64,000 nucleotides of DNA from Loripinus fragilis (GCA_964019695.1 OZ026530.1:29370690-29434689), one strand, 5' to 3'; counted from the first letter of the stretch, positions 1-11,433 are shown. Made by a program: numbers and translations. Notes: generated by a model from the sequence alone, not told the origin.

Positions 1-60
1 GTGTTTGATTGCATCGATTCCTGATATTTGCCCTCTTTCTTACTTTGAAAAAAGGCTCTT
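1..60 (+). repeat. Fragment of dispersed repeat family D
   Basis: The opening bases, a 'gattcctgat.tttgccct' run followed by 'tcttactttgaaa', match the end of a longer copy at 47935-48240 and, inverted, one at 31700-32050. Only this end is in the window. The family is unclassified. Confidence 0.55.
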
Positions 61-294
61 ACTGTTAACAGTTGCAGATATACTTGACTCAACGGAGTTG
101 CTTTCCTTTATTTCATTTTTCTTGTCGAGATCTTTAGTAGTAAAGGTAAGATTTTAGTTAACTTAAATTACAATAAAATATTTGAGCATTTCAGATTGGA
201 GTTCGAGAACGACTCCTCGGATCCCGATTGCGTGAACAGGGGAAAAATAAGTTTGGATCTCGTTCGGCAGAAATACGTTCTAAAAACACGTCAC
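61..294. other. Left flank of the foldback element
   Basis: Unique-looking sequence. The minus strand from 294 to 191 is open and Arg/Ser-rich, but it is continuous with an open stretch in the foldback arm and has no other coding support. No gene is called. Confidence 0.3.
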
Positions 295-300
295 AATTAG

Positions 301-1457
301 CACGGCCTCCAATCTCGGCCTCCTTCTCCAAAAAGAGCAGAACGTAAAGTGAGGCGAAGGCCCTTCCGGGGAGCAGGCAGTGGGCAAAACAATGGAACAC
401 GGTAAGTTGTGTTGACACATTTTCAATCATAAGTAAATTTTCAGCGCAAAACTCGAAAATCTAAGAATGCTATGCTTCGGGCAATTGTTCAAGCTATCCG
501 TAGAGCATGCTGTTTGCACATTTGAACTTAGATCTAGTTTGTAAGCGTGAGAGTTTTTCTCCCGTTGCACAGTTGTCCAAGAAACGGTGGTTCCCGCATG
601 GTTTTGCCTTCTAACCAAACGTATAGTAGCGTTTGGACCCTTATTCATACTACCGAGGCCCCTCCACACCCATGTTGTCCCAAATGCAATTTTTCGAGAT
701 ATTTCAATGATAATTGAGTGATTTAGAGCCAAATTTCTTTAGGAGCAGGAGGCGAAGGGCAGGAGAAGCAGGCTGGGAGAGGAGGAGCAGGCGGCGATGA
801 AATCAAAATTTGCATTGATTTTGCTTATTTTTAATAATATACTTATCCAATCTATATCAAACTTGCATTATTTAAATGGTTTGAAAAATTCATACATGCA
901 AGTTTGATATAGATTGGATAAGTATATTATTAAAAATTAGCAAAATCAATGCAAATTTTGATTTCATCGCCGCCTGCTCCTCCTCTCCCAGCCTGCTTCT
1001 CCTGCCCTTCGCCTCCTGCTCCTAAAGAAATTTGGCTCTAAATCACTCAATTATCATTGAAATATCTCGAAAAATTGCATTTGGGACAACATGGGTGTGG
1101 AGGGGCCTCGGTAGTATGAATAAGGGTCCAAACGCTACTATACGTTTGGTTAGAAGGCAAAACCATGCGGGAACCACCGTTTCTTGGACAACTGTGCAAC
1201 GGGAGAAAAACTCTCACGCTTACAAACTAAGTTCAAATGTGCAAACAGCATGCTCTACGGATAGCTTGAACAATTGCCCGAAGCATAGCATTCTTAGATT
1301 TTCGAGTTTTGCGCTGAAAATTTACTTATGATTGAAAATGTGTCAACACAACTTACCGTGTTCCATTGTTTTGCCCACTGCCTGCTTCCCGGAAGGGCCT
1401 TCGCCTCACTTTACGTTCTGCTCTTTTTGGAGAAGGAGGCCGAGATTGGAGGCCGTG
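301..1457. mobile_element. 1157-bp foldback element, two ~565-bp arms
   Basis: The left arm (301-867) and right arm (897-1457) are near-perfect reverse complements around a 29-bp loop. I saw only a 6-bp GATCTA duplication in the left arm (near 530-535) and a few substitutions. The termini read CACGGCCTCC...GGAGGCCGTG, and the direct repeat AATTAG lies immediately outside both ends (295-300 and 1458-1463). This marks a target duplication, so the palindrome looks like a transposition product. Each arm carries the same open frame of about 100 codons (1032-1331 on plus, its mirror on minus). I do not recognise that peptide, and it may be open by chance. No transposase is present, so the element is presumably mobilised in trans. 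Confidence 0.8.
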
Positions 1458-1463
1458 AATTAG

Positions 1464-2199
1464 GGAAATACAGTTTATTCCCAAATAAAGAATCACTAAG
1501 GATTCTTGACAATATGTGTTTGTAACTGCCAACTGATTTTAAAACAATACACATATAATACATCCACCATATCTTACAACCCATGTTAATTTAATATTAA
1601 AAAAAACTTTGATTAACAGAGTAGTGGCAACTTGTAACCCTTAGGTTCCTATACAGAGTCTCTAGTAAAGAACCACATCCCCCGTAAAGAATCACCTGAA
1701 AACAGTCCAGTCCCAAGGTGTAAATGGATTAAGCATCACATTAAAAATATAGTGATCTAAAGATTCACCCCTAAAGAACTAGACTTGCTCAAGTCCCTAC
1801 ATTTAAGAATTAATTTGAGATGAATGATCCCTTTAATTGTTTAAAAAAGTAAAAGTCCCTTTAACCAAGACTTCAAAATGTATAATTTTACTCAGATTTC
1901 GAACATTGTATTATGGTATTAAAGGGAATAGGAAACTATAAATTATGAAAAAAAGGCTTAAAGACAGACGAAAAAAATGTACAGACTTCAAAGTCTACTA
2001 AAGAACATATACAAGTAGTTTAGGTCATTCTTATACAGTTTTAAAACAAAAATTTTGGTTCAAATTTTATAAATGCTCATTATAAGCTACAATATTTGTA
2101 AATATTTATGTTCTGACTCCAGAAGTATATTTTGTTCAAGGTTCAATATAATCTGCTTTATTTGCTTTCAGGTAGTAGCAACCTTTTATTTGATGAGTA
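1464..2199. other. AT-rich noncoding stretch
   Basis: No coding, RNA or terminal-repeat signal seen. Poly-A and poly-T runs are frequent. Confidence 0.4.
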
Positions 2200-2335
2200 A
2201 ACTCTATGTATTAGTTCGTACACTCGAATAGTTCGTACACCATAAATTATTCATGCCCTGTCTGCTCAAAATGTCATGTATTAGTTCGTACAGTGGTCAT
2301 TTTCCTATTTGTAATTTTTAATAGTTCGTACACAA
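2200..2335. repeat. AGTTCGTACA motif cluster, copy 1
   Basis: The motif AGTTCGTACA occurs four times in about 130 bp, near 2212, 2228, 2283 and 2324. The same motif recurs in a second cluster at 9850-9958. Spaced short motifs of this kind are typical of transposase-binding sub-terminal repeats, but no matching transposon body was found here. Confidence 0.5.
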
Positions 2336-3411
2336 CGTTTTTCCGTTCATTTGGTCAATCGGTGTGTCTGTCTACGATGCTTTCGTTTTTCGTCAAGCAC
2401 GTCAGTTAAAAAAACATATCAACGGAACAGGAGCGCTTCGCCTGTCAGTGCGATCGTCAGTGTCGCTTATGCGCGTGCATCAAGCATTGATGCATGCCAA
2501 ACTTTTATTCAATGATAAACGCTTGGTTCAATGAACGTCGGACTGATGCAAATCGCGGAGATATTTTGTCCAGTCATTACAAAAATCAAATACATGTACA
2601 CAACCACGTGCGAGTGCACACAGTGTCCTACGTGTCTGTGATCATTGAGCCTTTCTGGTCTTTCTGTGTCATAAATATGCCCATGCGTCTTTTTTTTGAA
2701 TCGCTGGATCCGAGCGTGATGAAACTATATCGGCTGGTGTTTATCACAAATGTTATCAGCGAAGGCTCAGGGGAGCCTGTGCTTTTGTGCAATCTCGTCG
2801 GGTAACTCAAAGTTTTGTAGTGGATGAAGAATCTAGACACCTACGTCCTCCCACTAATTAGCTGTGCTTTAAATGTGCGTGCATCAATTTCATTTCTAAG
2901 TTTCACCAAAACGCGCATGCAATAAGCGTAATAAAATAACTACCAGTCGGGACGCGTAGTGAAGGCGTATGAATATTATCAAACATGCATAGCAACAAAA
3001 ACGTTCGAATTTTTCGGCTTTCTCAGCGAAGCGAGGAACGACACCCAAAATTTAACCGCTTGTTGCACGAATGTCCCAAATCTTATTCTGTTAAAAATTG
3101 GCCACTTGTGTTCGTCGTTTGTTCAAGTTTTCCCATAGCGTATAATTTTTAATCTAAGACAACGCTCCTAAACAACGAGATGGGCGAAACAGAAAGATTG
3201 CAAGATGGATGTGACTGTAAAAAAATTGGTTCACGTTTGATATCAAATTTATCATTTTTTCGACTTGGTCCCGCTGTGGCATATATGTCATGAACAAATA
3301 TAGGGTTTCAACTACCAATGTGCCAATTTTTATCGAAATTCGTTCTGGAGACAAAATTCGTTCCATTATCTTCGAGAGGTCATACGGTCTTCAAACGGTC
3401 AAACTTCCAAG
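2336..3411. other. Noncoding stretch with weak repeat similarity
   Basis: Several open frames of 70-100 codons exist on both strands (for example 2494-2805 plus), but none shows a recognisable domain. The segment 3325-3382 resembles 8035-8082 (shared 'gttctggagacaaaa' and 'cgttccattat'), so part of this is dispersed repeat. Confidence 0.35.
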
Positions 3412-3486
3412 ATGGCGGAAAACGAGGATTGGGTGCGACTGGCAAAGCCAGTTCATATCGCGCAAAACCAATCTAGACCACAATAA
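3412..3486 (+). other. Possible short start exon (ATGGCGGAAAAC)
   Basis: An ATG in good context (AAGATGG) opens a 24-codon frame that starts MAENEDWVRLAKPVH and is more GC-rich than its surroundings. It could be a translation-start exon or part of a repeat, since the bases just upstream resemble 8035-8082. No partner exon was found. Confidence 0.15.
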
Positions 3487-3851
3487 ATGTATTAAAATTC
3501 AAATGAAAATATAGATCTATTTAATATATTGGATATCTAGGCCTTATTTACCTCGGATAAATTCATGTTTCACTAATATTCTCAATCAATGACAACGTTA
3601 TCTTTCCTGACCGTCTGGTTAATGACGACAACATCGATAAATAAATGACGTAAGCAATCTTTTTTTAGTGCACACGGTATAGAAAGCCGTTCCTGTTGTC
3701 TTATTGATTTTTCAATAATCTTGCTTACAATCAGGAAATGTCTTGCACTATTCAAATATAACCCGCAGATTGTTTCTATGGGGGTTGATAAAACTTGGGA
3801 TAGTCCATTTTACACCCAATTATGCACTAATTAATACTTTACAAACTACTG
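3487..3851. other. Noncoding stretch
   Basis: AT-rich sequence with no coding or repeat signal I can support. Confidence 0.35.
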
Positions 3852-4035
3852 ATGAGGCCCTCCCAGGGAGGGAAGATGGTACCTGTTCCCTTGTTCCCCA
3901 TATTTTCCCTGTTCCCCAATGTTCCCCTTCCCCTCAAAATTAATTGGGCCCTTTGTTCTTCTGTTACCCTGAGATGAATGCTCTTTTCCCCTGTACCCCA
4001 ACCCCTGGGAGGGCTTCAGTGATGGACCCCCCCCC
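3852..4035 (-). mobile_element. GGGAACA-rich MITE, copy 1
   Basis: The segment is bounded by 'gaggccctcccagggaggg' and 'cccctgggagggcttc' and filled with 'gttcccc' runs. Related copies lie at 7070-7275 and 59752-59960 in opposite orientation. The inverted CCTCCCAGGG ends and the repetition suggest a small non-autonomous DNA element. Confidence 0.5.
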
Positions 4036-4671
4036 AAATAACACAGACGTTGAATCGACATGAAAATAGTATACCAAAACATATTTGATTTCATTTTCAG
4101 AACAGGTTATGTGTAAGCTACAACGTTGTTACAGTCCCTATTATTAAAAGTGACCCAGGGTTTTTTATCTCTATTTAGGGAACATGACCCAATCCCCAGA
4201 ATTGGGAATTTTTCACATAGTTTTATACAAAGTGGGGAAAAACTCACACCATATATTATAATCAAATCAAACAAAACTTGGCTAATAAGAACATTTCAAC
4301 ATTATGAATTTAACAGGTACTATTCATTGGGGTACATTGTCACAAAATAGTGACATTTTTTTGTTTCTTAAATTGGGAATATTCTCCTTAATATTGGAAA
4401 AAACATACTTTTTTGCAATTGGGAACATGACTCAAAATTGGTCTTCAAAATGTGGCAAAGAATCCTGTTTAGTTTATCAGAAATATCAAGAAAACAATAA
4501 CATCTGTATCACTATACATACTCTAGACAGATTTACATTGCAAGACAAAGAATTTTCTGGTCCAAGTTACTGCCTGATTCTTTAAATAGGATGAATACCC
4601 ATGCCCTAATCATATTTTAGTGTTTACCTGACCCCAACAAATACAAAAGTTATATGATCCAAATATCATAT
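4036..4671. other. AT-rich noncoding stretch
   Basis: A direct look on both strands shows only low-complexity open frames. Nothing to annotate. Confidence 0.35.
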
Positions 4672-4790
4672 AAACATATGACACTGTGTTTAGGGTGCTC
4701 TTGAGACAGTTCTTTTGAGTACCCACAATATATGTTTGATTAAGAAATGATTCAATCACACATTAATAGTCTTATCTTGGGGATAGGTGC
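4672..4790. repeat. ACATATGTTT hairpin MITE, degraded copy
   Basis: Contains 'ggtgctcttgagacagttcttttgagtacccac' with flanking 'acatatg' and 'atatgttt', split here only by divergence. It belongs to the family best preserved at 16795-16990, 48665-48860 and 51820-52015. Confidence 0.5.
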
Positions 4791-5124
4791 TTTGGGGAGG
4801 GAATGCTATAGAAGCTTGGGGTATAAAGTATCCTTCATAATAAGCATACTTAAATTCATTTAAATAGATACATGTCTTTATTGTAAAAGACCTCTTAAAT
4901 GAAAAAAAATCTACAAATATATTCTTCCTAGAGATTGGTTTAACTCAAAATATGTGTTACACACCCTTTTTTGGGCAAAAACAAACTCAGTTTACTCTTT
5001 TATCATCTTAATCCTTTACTTCATAGGCTATATTTAGATCATGACATTATTTTCTATTTTAGACAACATTGAAAAAATTCAAGAAAATTGAAGCTAATTA
5101 GTCATGAATTTAAAAAATATATAA

Positions 5125-5172
5125 GGAAAATGGAGCATTTGCATCTAAAGAGCAAATGCTCCATTTTCCATA
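5125..5172. repeat. Short perfect hairpin
   Basis: 'ggaaaatggagcatttgc' and its reverse complement flank a short spacer ('atctaaaga'). No copy elsewhere was noticed. Confidence 0.5.
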
Positions 5173-5439
5173 ATATTTTCACAAAGGTGTAAAAGGTTAA
5201 AGCTGGTTAGATCTTTCTCAAATTTGAGACCATAACTAGCTGGCATCAGTTTTTGATTCCTATGACCAATTTTGGGGGTCTCTGACTCTCATAAGCACTG
5301 TGTACAATCAACAGATCATTGAAAAAAATTTAACAAAACAGACTTAATACTGATATAACTGACTTATTTTGCAATATGCAGTAATTGAAAGTAAACAAGT
5401 TATTTTGACATCTAATACTCTCATAGGGCCAGTTATCCA

Positions 5440-5580
5440 TCAGTTTAAACATGTGTTTTGTCTGCTAAAAAGAACCGTCTCATCGAGACGATTCTTTTGA
5501 GTACCCACAACATATGTTTTGGTCGTGAAATAAGAAAATAAATTTCAGTTACCCACTCTTATCTGGGGGCATGAAGTCTC
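5440..5580. repeat. ACATATGTTT hairpin MITE, copy
   Basis: Holds the core 'cgtctcatcgagacg.ttcttttgagtacccac' and the 'acatatgttttggtcg' arm, then the tail seen in other copies ('taagaaaataaatttcagttac'). Confidence 0.6.
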
Positions 5581-6526
5581 TTATAAATATTGGTGATATA
5601 TGCTGTGGGGAGGGGGGCTATAGTAGCTGAAGGTATAAAGTACCATATTCTTCATAATAAGCATACTTTTGTACAAATGAAGTAACTATTTCAAAAATGA
5701 GGGAAATTGGTGTTCCAGACCAGCTGGCTTCATTCTGATTAACTGTAAATTTAACAGGAACTTTATTCTGTGTAAACAATCATCAGATCAGTTAACAGCT
5801 GATGAAATCTCTCTAAAATTTGAAACCAGTGTTTAATTATACTGTCATCCAGTTTTTGAAGTTCAAGGCCAATTAATGTTTGGGAGTCTGACTAAGATTC
5901 ATGTAAGACAGTTAAAAATTCTTATTTTGAATCCTTTATCATTATTGGTTTATAATAAGAACATGTCTGCTTATTACATGTATATAGTGGTTGGTATGCT
6001 GCAACTTGGAATACATACTTAAACCTCTTTAACTTTTTATCCAGATTGAAAGCAATCTCAGTCTACACTTTACAAAAATGATATTAATGAGCCAGGCTGA
6101 CCCCAGCCAGTGGGGTTTGTGATATGTTACATAATGTTTACCTGCATACATAAGCCTGCTTCCCTTTCCCCAAGAAATAGTTATGTTTTCTTACTAAAGT
6201 TGTCTTTGTTCCAAGCCCCAAGCACCTCATTTTTAAAAAAAATAAAATAAAATGAAATAAAAATAAAGCAAAAACATTTTTCTCTTATTTAGGGTTAGGT
6301 CTAGTTTGAAGGTTGAATATTGTATGATTCAATATTAATGATGTATTAATTGGGGTCTGGGTCATAATGGGATGCTTTTATCAATAAATTGTATTTTAAT
6401 TTCATATTTAATAGCAAAGTTCCCACTGACTCTGAAATAAGGGGTATACTGGCTCCCATTTTCTTAGTTTTGTACACCTAAATAAAATGTGAGCTCTGCT
6501 ATTAGGTTTTTTATAAAATTTACTTT
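5581..6526. other. AT-rich noncoding stretch
   Basis: No coding signal. The part around 5600-5680 repeats wording from 4790-4850 ('tataaagta.ccttcataataagcatac'), so the two hairpin copies at 4.7 and 5.5 kb share some flanking sequence. Confidence 0.35.
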
Positions 6527-6547
6527 GGGGGGGGGGGGGGGGGGGGT
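6527..6547 (+). repeat. Poly-G run
   Basis: About 20 consecutive G residues. The exact length is likely uncertain in the assembly. Confidence 0.7.
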
Positions 6548-7069
6548 TATGAATGGGTCAACTTTCTGTTAAATCAAGTATATGAAGGGATATTTTTGTA
6601 TATGATTCGGATTGGGGTTGGTCTGAAAATACTGGCTCGCACACCCATACCAAAATTACCCACAAAAAAAGATAAAGTCTAGTAAACAAAAACAGAGATA
6701 GTCCTTGCCCAAAATGATGATGGGCCCTTAAAATGGGCCAATGACCCATAAATCCCATTCAAAGTCATGCAAATTTCAAAATTTCAATGGGCCTTTAAAC
6801 ATTTTTATGGGCCCTTTGCAAAATTTGATGGGCCCAGGAATCCTTAAGTTAATATCCACATTAGAGCAAAATTCACATGAAATTTGAATAGAAATTTATA
6901 TGGGGCCAAACCAAAAGTAAAGTCCATTTTCTAAAAGCAATCAAACTTTCTCACAAAATGGATAAGGCCCATCCAGGATTATCCCTGCAAAAATAAAGAA
7001 TATTGGGGAACAGCTAGGAAAAAAAGAAGACATAAGAGCAAGAGGAGGATTGAGGGTGGGGTGTAGGTT

Positions 7070-7275
7070 AGTAGTTGGTGAGGCCTTCCATGGGTTTTTG
7101 GAAACAGGGTAAAGGGGCATTTATTTCAAGGGAACAGAGGAGGTAAGTGCAACTTTTGAGGGGAACAAGCAAACAAAGAAAATGTTGGGGAACATGGAAC
7201 CCAGGAAAACAAATTTTCGATTTTTGGGGAACAAGCAAGTTTATTTCAGCCACCCCCCCCCCCCCCCCCTAGAGG
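7070..7275 (+). mobile_element. GGGAACA-rich MITE, copy 2
   Basis: Starts 'gaggccttccatgggttttt', contains the 'ggggaacatggaaccc' and 'aaaacaaattttcgattttt' blocks shared with 59752-59960, and ends in a poly-C run followed by 'agagggcctc'. Confidence 0.55.
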
Positions 7276-7374
7276 GCCTCGATGGTTAGTGGTTAATTCA
7301 GCCTAGGTACAGACATAACCATATAGTTCCTTCTGACATTGGGTGAGCCCAGGTTGTGAGCTGTTGAATGGTCA

Positions 7375-7652
7375 ATGCATGCACAGATCCAGATTTTTTT
7401 GTCAGAGAGAGAGGGGGGGGGGGGGGTCCAAGCCCAACGGCAAGAAAACAGCCTTGATTTTTTTATGTTTGTTTTGGGGTTTTTTAGTCCAAAATTTTCC
7501 GGGGATGCGGGGAGGGGTCCACCTCTTTACGAGAGGGGGGGGGGTCCAAATGCTAATTTCTATAGAATTTGATAGAACTTGTGATTTACCAGGGATGGGG
7601 TCCGGACCCCCTACCCCCCCCCCCCCTCCCTCTGGATCTGCACATGCATGAC
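7375..7652 (+). mobile_element. G-rich GGATCCAG-type MITE, copy 1
   Basis: The ends are inverted ('tgcatgcacagatccag' and 'ctggatctgcacatgcatg'). The body has three G-runs each followed by 'tccaa' or 'tcca', and 'tccggaccccc' near the right end. The same plan is seen at 9311-9596 and partly at 8883-9045 and 9707-9840. Chance open frames here are Gly/Pro-rich and should not be read as genes. Confidence 0.65.
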
Positions 7653-7964
7653 ATTTAAAGACTAAAGTCGAAAGGGGAAGAATCGGCAGCCCGGGAAGAA
7701 GGGAACATTTAAGATTTCTCATTTCAAAGTAACGGGAAAGCCCATTTTCAATTAAAAATTAAATCTGCATACCTAGGATGCACCTCTGAGGCCCCACAGA
7801 TAAGGTATTTGAACATCACAGTTCTTCGCCATTTTACAGAAGAATATGTATTGGCATTATTCCTTTAGAATCACATGTTTATAGATAAAACATATCGATT
7901 ACAACACGTTTACTCGTAATATTGTGACGTAAATATGGGACAACTTTGACTAGTGACTACGTCA

Positions 7965-8020
7965 TTTTAGAGCTTTGTCCCGCGTTTATACTCAGCTGAA
8001 AGATGGACGGTGCAAAGGTG
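7965..8020 (+). promoter_or_regulatory. Candidate first exon/start region
   Basis: A GC-richer patch with 'tgactacgtca' and 'tcccgcgttta' is followed by AAAGATGGACGGTGCAAAG and then GTGAAT, a plausible splice donor after codons for MDGAK (ATG at 8003, donor at 8018). No downstream exon could be tied to it, so this is only a shape that fits a start exon. Confidence 0.15.
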
Positions 8021-8599
8021 AATATGTTTTAATTTATTTCATCAAAATCGGTTCTGGAGACAAAAAACGTTCCATTATATGCCAGAGCTTATATTTCATT
8101 TCTGTTTTTAAGCGCCTGACGGTGGTGCATTTCAGAGCTTGATTTCGTTGCAAAGCAATATATCATTAAACACTTTCAAAAAAGGAAAATGGCGATTAAA
8201 GGTTGCAGAATCTAAATATATAGCGAGAATACACTGTCATTAATTACAAATTTAGAATAAAGAGCGTTTAAAAAAGGGAATATTTGGCGCCATTTTTCGG
8301 CCGCCATTTTGAGGGAATATTTTGCGTCGCGCATTTTTACAATTTTAAAATACTTTAACTCAAAATACGCTCTTTGCGTTCCTACTGTACATACATTGTA
8401 TATCCGATGGAACTTTTTATCAAACAAAACCCAGCGCGGCGTCCTCATGAAATTGTATTATGGGTCTTACACATTAAATGATTCCTGTCGATAATCACAC
8501 GTACGCACAGACGCACAAACCAAGATGAAAAGTGATTTATGCATGCTTCTGCATCATGCTTTACATTGGGCTGTCTATAAAACGAGCCAGTTCATGAGA
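8021..8599. other. Noncoding stretch
   Basis: Moderately GC-rich with 'ggcgccatttttcggccgccatttt' around 8286-8311 (split motif), but no exon structure I can support. Confidence 0.3.
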
Positions 8600-8830
8600 T
8601 TATGGTACCTCTCGCACATGCAACCAGCGAAGGCTCAGACGAGCCTGCACATCCGCACAGTCTTGCAGATAAGAAAAAAAATGGTCGAAAAAGCCTCTCG
8701 TTTACCGTCCGTGTATATTCAAATTTGCAACTTCGCTTTTTTACCCAATTCCACGAGAAACTTTTTTGTATGCAAACAACAAAGGCGCAGATCAGCCAGC
8801 ACACCTGCGCAGTTCTACCAATTATCTCTG
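8600..8830. repeat. GCGCAGAtCAG-type repeat, copy
   Basis: Two blocks with 'aaggctcagacgagcctgc' and 'aaaggcgcagatcagcc' plus 'ctgcgcag' match the family at 16385-16620, 18345-18570 and 27808-28035. It sits in several overlapping chance open frames. Confidence 0.5.
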
Positions 8831-8882
8831 GAAAGTATGAGAGCTAAACCTGCTACATGAAATAAAATTCCTGTCAGACATG

Positions 8883-9045
8883 CGTGAGCGGATCCAGACA
8901 ATTCCAACGGGGAGGGGGGGGGGGTCGAATTGCTTCTCGAGGGAGGTTCGTACCAGTTTTTCTTCTAGGAAACAATTGGCAACTTATGATTTTCATGGGG
9001 AGGTCCGGACCCCCTGCCCCCTCTGTCTCCGCCCATATCAGAGTT
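8883..9045 (+). mobile_element. G-rich GGATCCAG-type MITE, copy 2 (short)
   Basis: 'gagcggatccagacaatt', a G-run followed by 'tcgaattgcttc', 'aacttatgattttcatggg', then 'aggtccggaccccctgccccc'. It is shorter than copies 1 and 3 and its right end is less clear. Confidence 0.55.
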
Positions 9046-9310
9046 TCAAACAGTTTGAATTCACACTTTATTATTATTTTTTTTTTTTGCTGGGCCTGGT
9101 CAATTCACGAAACGTCTGCTAATTATATAAGCTGACGCCAAGGGCAAAGACAGCATGATCCTTTTTAAGATCAAAGAGACCGCTCACATCAATTCCGGCC
9201 ACGTGTTGTTTTAAAGTTTGGGGTCGCACGTGATGATGGCCTTGACGCAAGAAAATGTACATTACGCATTAAACAGTGGCCCAGGCGTTATGAACAAGTC
9301 AAACAAGGTT

Positions 9311-9596
9311 CATGCGCGGATCCAGGATTTTTTGTCAGGCGTGGGGGGGGGGGGGGGGGGGGGGAAGGGGGGGTCGAGGTCCAACGGCCAGAAAACAGTC
9401 TAGACAATGTTTTTTTAGTCATCAACTTATTTTACAGTTTACAGAGTTGATCCAATGGTTTTATTACAGAGGGGAGGAGGGGGTCCAACTTCTTCCAGGG
9501 GGTGGGGGTGTCCAAAGAAACCCATATAACTTGTGATTTTCCAGGGGGGGGGGGGGGGGTCCGGACCCCCTAACCCCCTCTGGATCCGCACGTGGG
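9311..9596 (+). mobile_element. G-rich GGATCCAG-type MITE, copy 3
   Basis: Inverted ends 'catgcgcggatccaggatt' and 'ccccctctggatccgcacgtg' enclose three poly-G blocks and 'aacttgtgattttccaggg'. This is the clearest copy of the family in the window. Confidence 0.65.
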
Positions 9597-9706
9597 GTCG
9601 CTTGCTTAAAGAATCATGGTCTATCAAAATTTAAATAAAACTGAAAAATACCACCCAACGACGACTAAACGGAAAAAAAGCTATCTCCTGTTGGTTGAGA
9701 TAGCAA

Positions 9707-9840
9707 GTGCGGATGCAGAGGGGGTCAGGGGTCCGGACCCCCCCTGGAAAATCACAAGTTATATGGGTTTCTATAGGGTATAAGCAATTGGACCCCCCTG
9801 GAAAAAGTTGGCTAGGGGGGGGGGGTCCAACTTTTTCCAT
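9707..9840 (-). mobile_element. G-rich GGATCCAG-type MITE, copy 4 (partial)
   Basis: Reverse orientation: 'gtgcggatgcagagggggt', 'ccggacccccc.tggaaaatcacaagtt', then 'ttggacccccctggaaaaag'. The far end is missing or has diverged. Confidence 0.55.
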
Positions 9841-9849
9841 CAGATTTTC

Positions 9850-9958
9850 ATTTTATTAGTTCGTACAGTCCCGTTTCTCGGAAAAATAATTTTTATTAGT
9901 TCGTACACAGCGAAAAATAATTATTTTTTACTGTACGAACTAATACAAGATTTACCGT
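9850..9958. repeat. AGTTCGTACA motif cluster, copy 2 (inverted ends)
   Basis: 'attagttcgtacagt' at the left and 'actgtacgaactaata' at the right form inverted ends, with a third copy of the motif at about 9895. The same motif is clustered at 2200-2335. Confidence 0.5.
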
Positions 9959-10975
9959 ACTGTTTAATTCTCTGTCACCACCAACTCAGTATAGGTCATC
10001 AGAATACACATCCAAAAATAAGTGATTCTTTACTGGCAGCTGTACAGTGTCCGAGATAACACTGTTATCTATCTAATTTCCTGGCAGCTGGAAGTCAATT
10101 TTTCTATAATGTAAGACTGATATCATAGGGCATGTCCATGTCATAGTTTTGGTACCATCTTGTTTCCATTCAACTGTACAATTATCATTTTTTTTTAAAT
10201 TTTGCTTTGAAAACCAGGCTTAAAATTGCTTTACTGACAGTATACTACAACACATTTTGGGCAACTTAAGAGCTGATTTTTAGGAATTCAGAAGAAACTA
10301 AATATGTTCTGCATCCCTAATGATTACCCTTTCTAACAATACAAAAGGTTAGGCTTTGCTTCATTAAGTGGAAATAATAGATAGGAAAGTTTGGCAAATT
10401 GCACAAGTGATTCTTTATTGGAGACGGTTCCCTATTGGGAAATAAATTGTATGATCAAGATGATAAATGATATATTTGATCATACACTTATGGACCTAAT
10501 AAGTAAGTTCTTTGTTCTATGTACCAACATGAAAGTTTATTTATTCAATTATTCATAGTGGATGGGGCCTAGGCTGAGTAGCATTGTAAACCCGGAGTGT
10601 ACAATGTACCCCTGCCAATAATGCTCGAAAGCGAGCGCCAGGCAGTATATATAGAAGGAAAGATAGAGAAAGAATATTCATGATAGAAAGGGTTAACTCA
10701 TTAAAGCCTATCATCCAAATATGTGGCATAAGCAACCGTTGTAGACACTGGTCAGATGTCACACCATGTGGCATCTCATCTGGGTCTACACTGTTGTCAT
10801 AAAATCCAATCAAAAATAATATTGAACCCCAACCCCTTGAAAAAGTGGAATTGGCCGAGGTTGTTCCAATTTGATCACTGTATGCCTGCTATGCTTCTCA
10901 GGCGACACAAAAGGATTCTGTTTTGCCCAGCAATGTACAGTACAGAAAGCATGTTTGAATTTGTAAGCAAATGAG
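9959..10975. other. Noncoding stretch with TTAA-type MITE remnant
   Basis: 10480-10700 shares 'gtaagttctttgttctatgta' and 'agaatattcatg.t.gaaagggttaa' with the TTAA-flanked elements at 26991-27222 and 30695-30940, and 10700-10810 holds a degraded 'gacactggtcagatgtcacaccatgtggcatctcatctgggtc' hairpin. The rest shows nothing. Confidence 0.4.
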
Positions 10976-11096
10976 TGCTCATGTTTTATTGAATTTATTA
11001 AACAAGTTGGGGAAAAGAGATAAAATGTGAGGCTTGCCGAGCATTTTATCTCTTTTTCGCAACGAGTTTAATAAATTCAATAATACAAGAGCACAC
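10976..11096. repeat. Palindromic MITE
   Basis: 'tattgaatttattaaac', 'aaaagagataaaatg' and their reverse complements pair across a short GC-richer loop ('tgaggcttgccga'). Confidence 0.6.
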
Positions 11097-11433
11097 ATGT
11101 TAGATTCTATTTATCATATGACAAATACTTTGAAATCTCATTTCTGGCGTAAAAACGTTATAATTTTGTCATTATGTACGCAACATTGTCATGGACGTCA
11201 TAACGTTTCCCGTAAATCTATAAACCACTAGTGGTTTACAAATTTTATTGCATGATGTTATTTCACTCCCAGACGCGACGTCATTTAATATAATCTTTTT
11301 CATCTTTTTCCAGATTGATAGAAGACAAATGACCTACGTATAATAATTATATTATATTGGTCACTGTAGAAGACTGAATACTATCGATTTTAATACGAGT
11401 GCCTAGGCGAAACTGTACTCCCAGGTCTATAAT

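Noticed and set aside
1032..1525. Two host genes in the foldback arms
   Set aside because: The frames are duplicated by the palindrome, have no recognisable domain, and the only splice pair visible would give a 43-base intron.
7343..7722. Gly/Pro-rich open frames on both strands
   Set aside because: They are translations of poly-G/poly-C blocks in a MITE that also occurs at 8883, 9311 and 9707; no domain and no splice structure.
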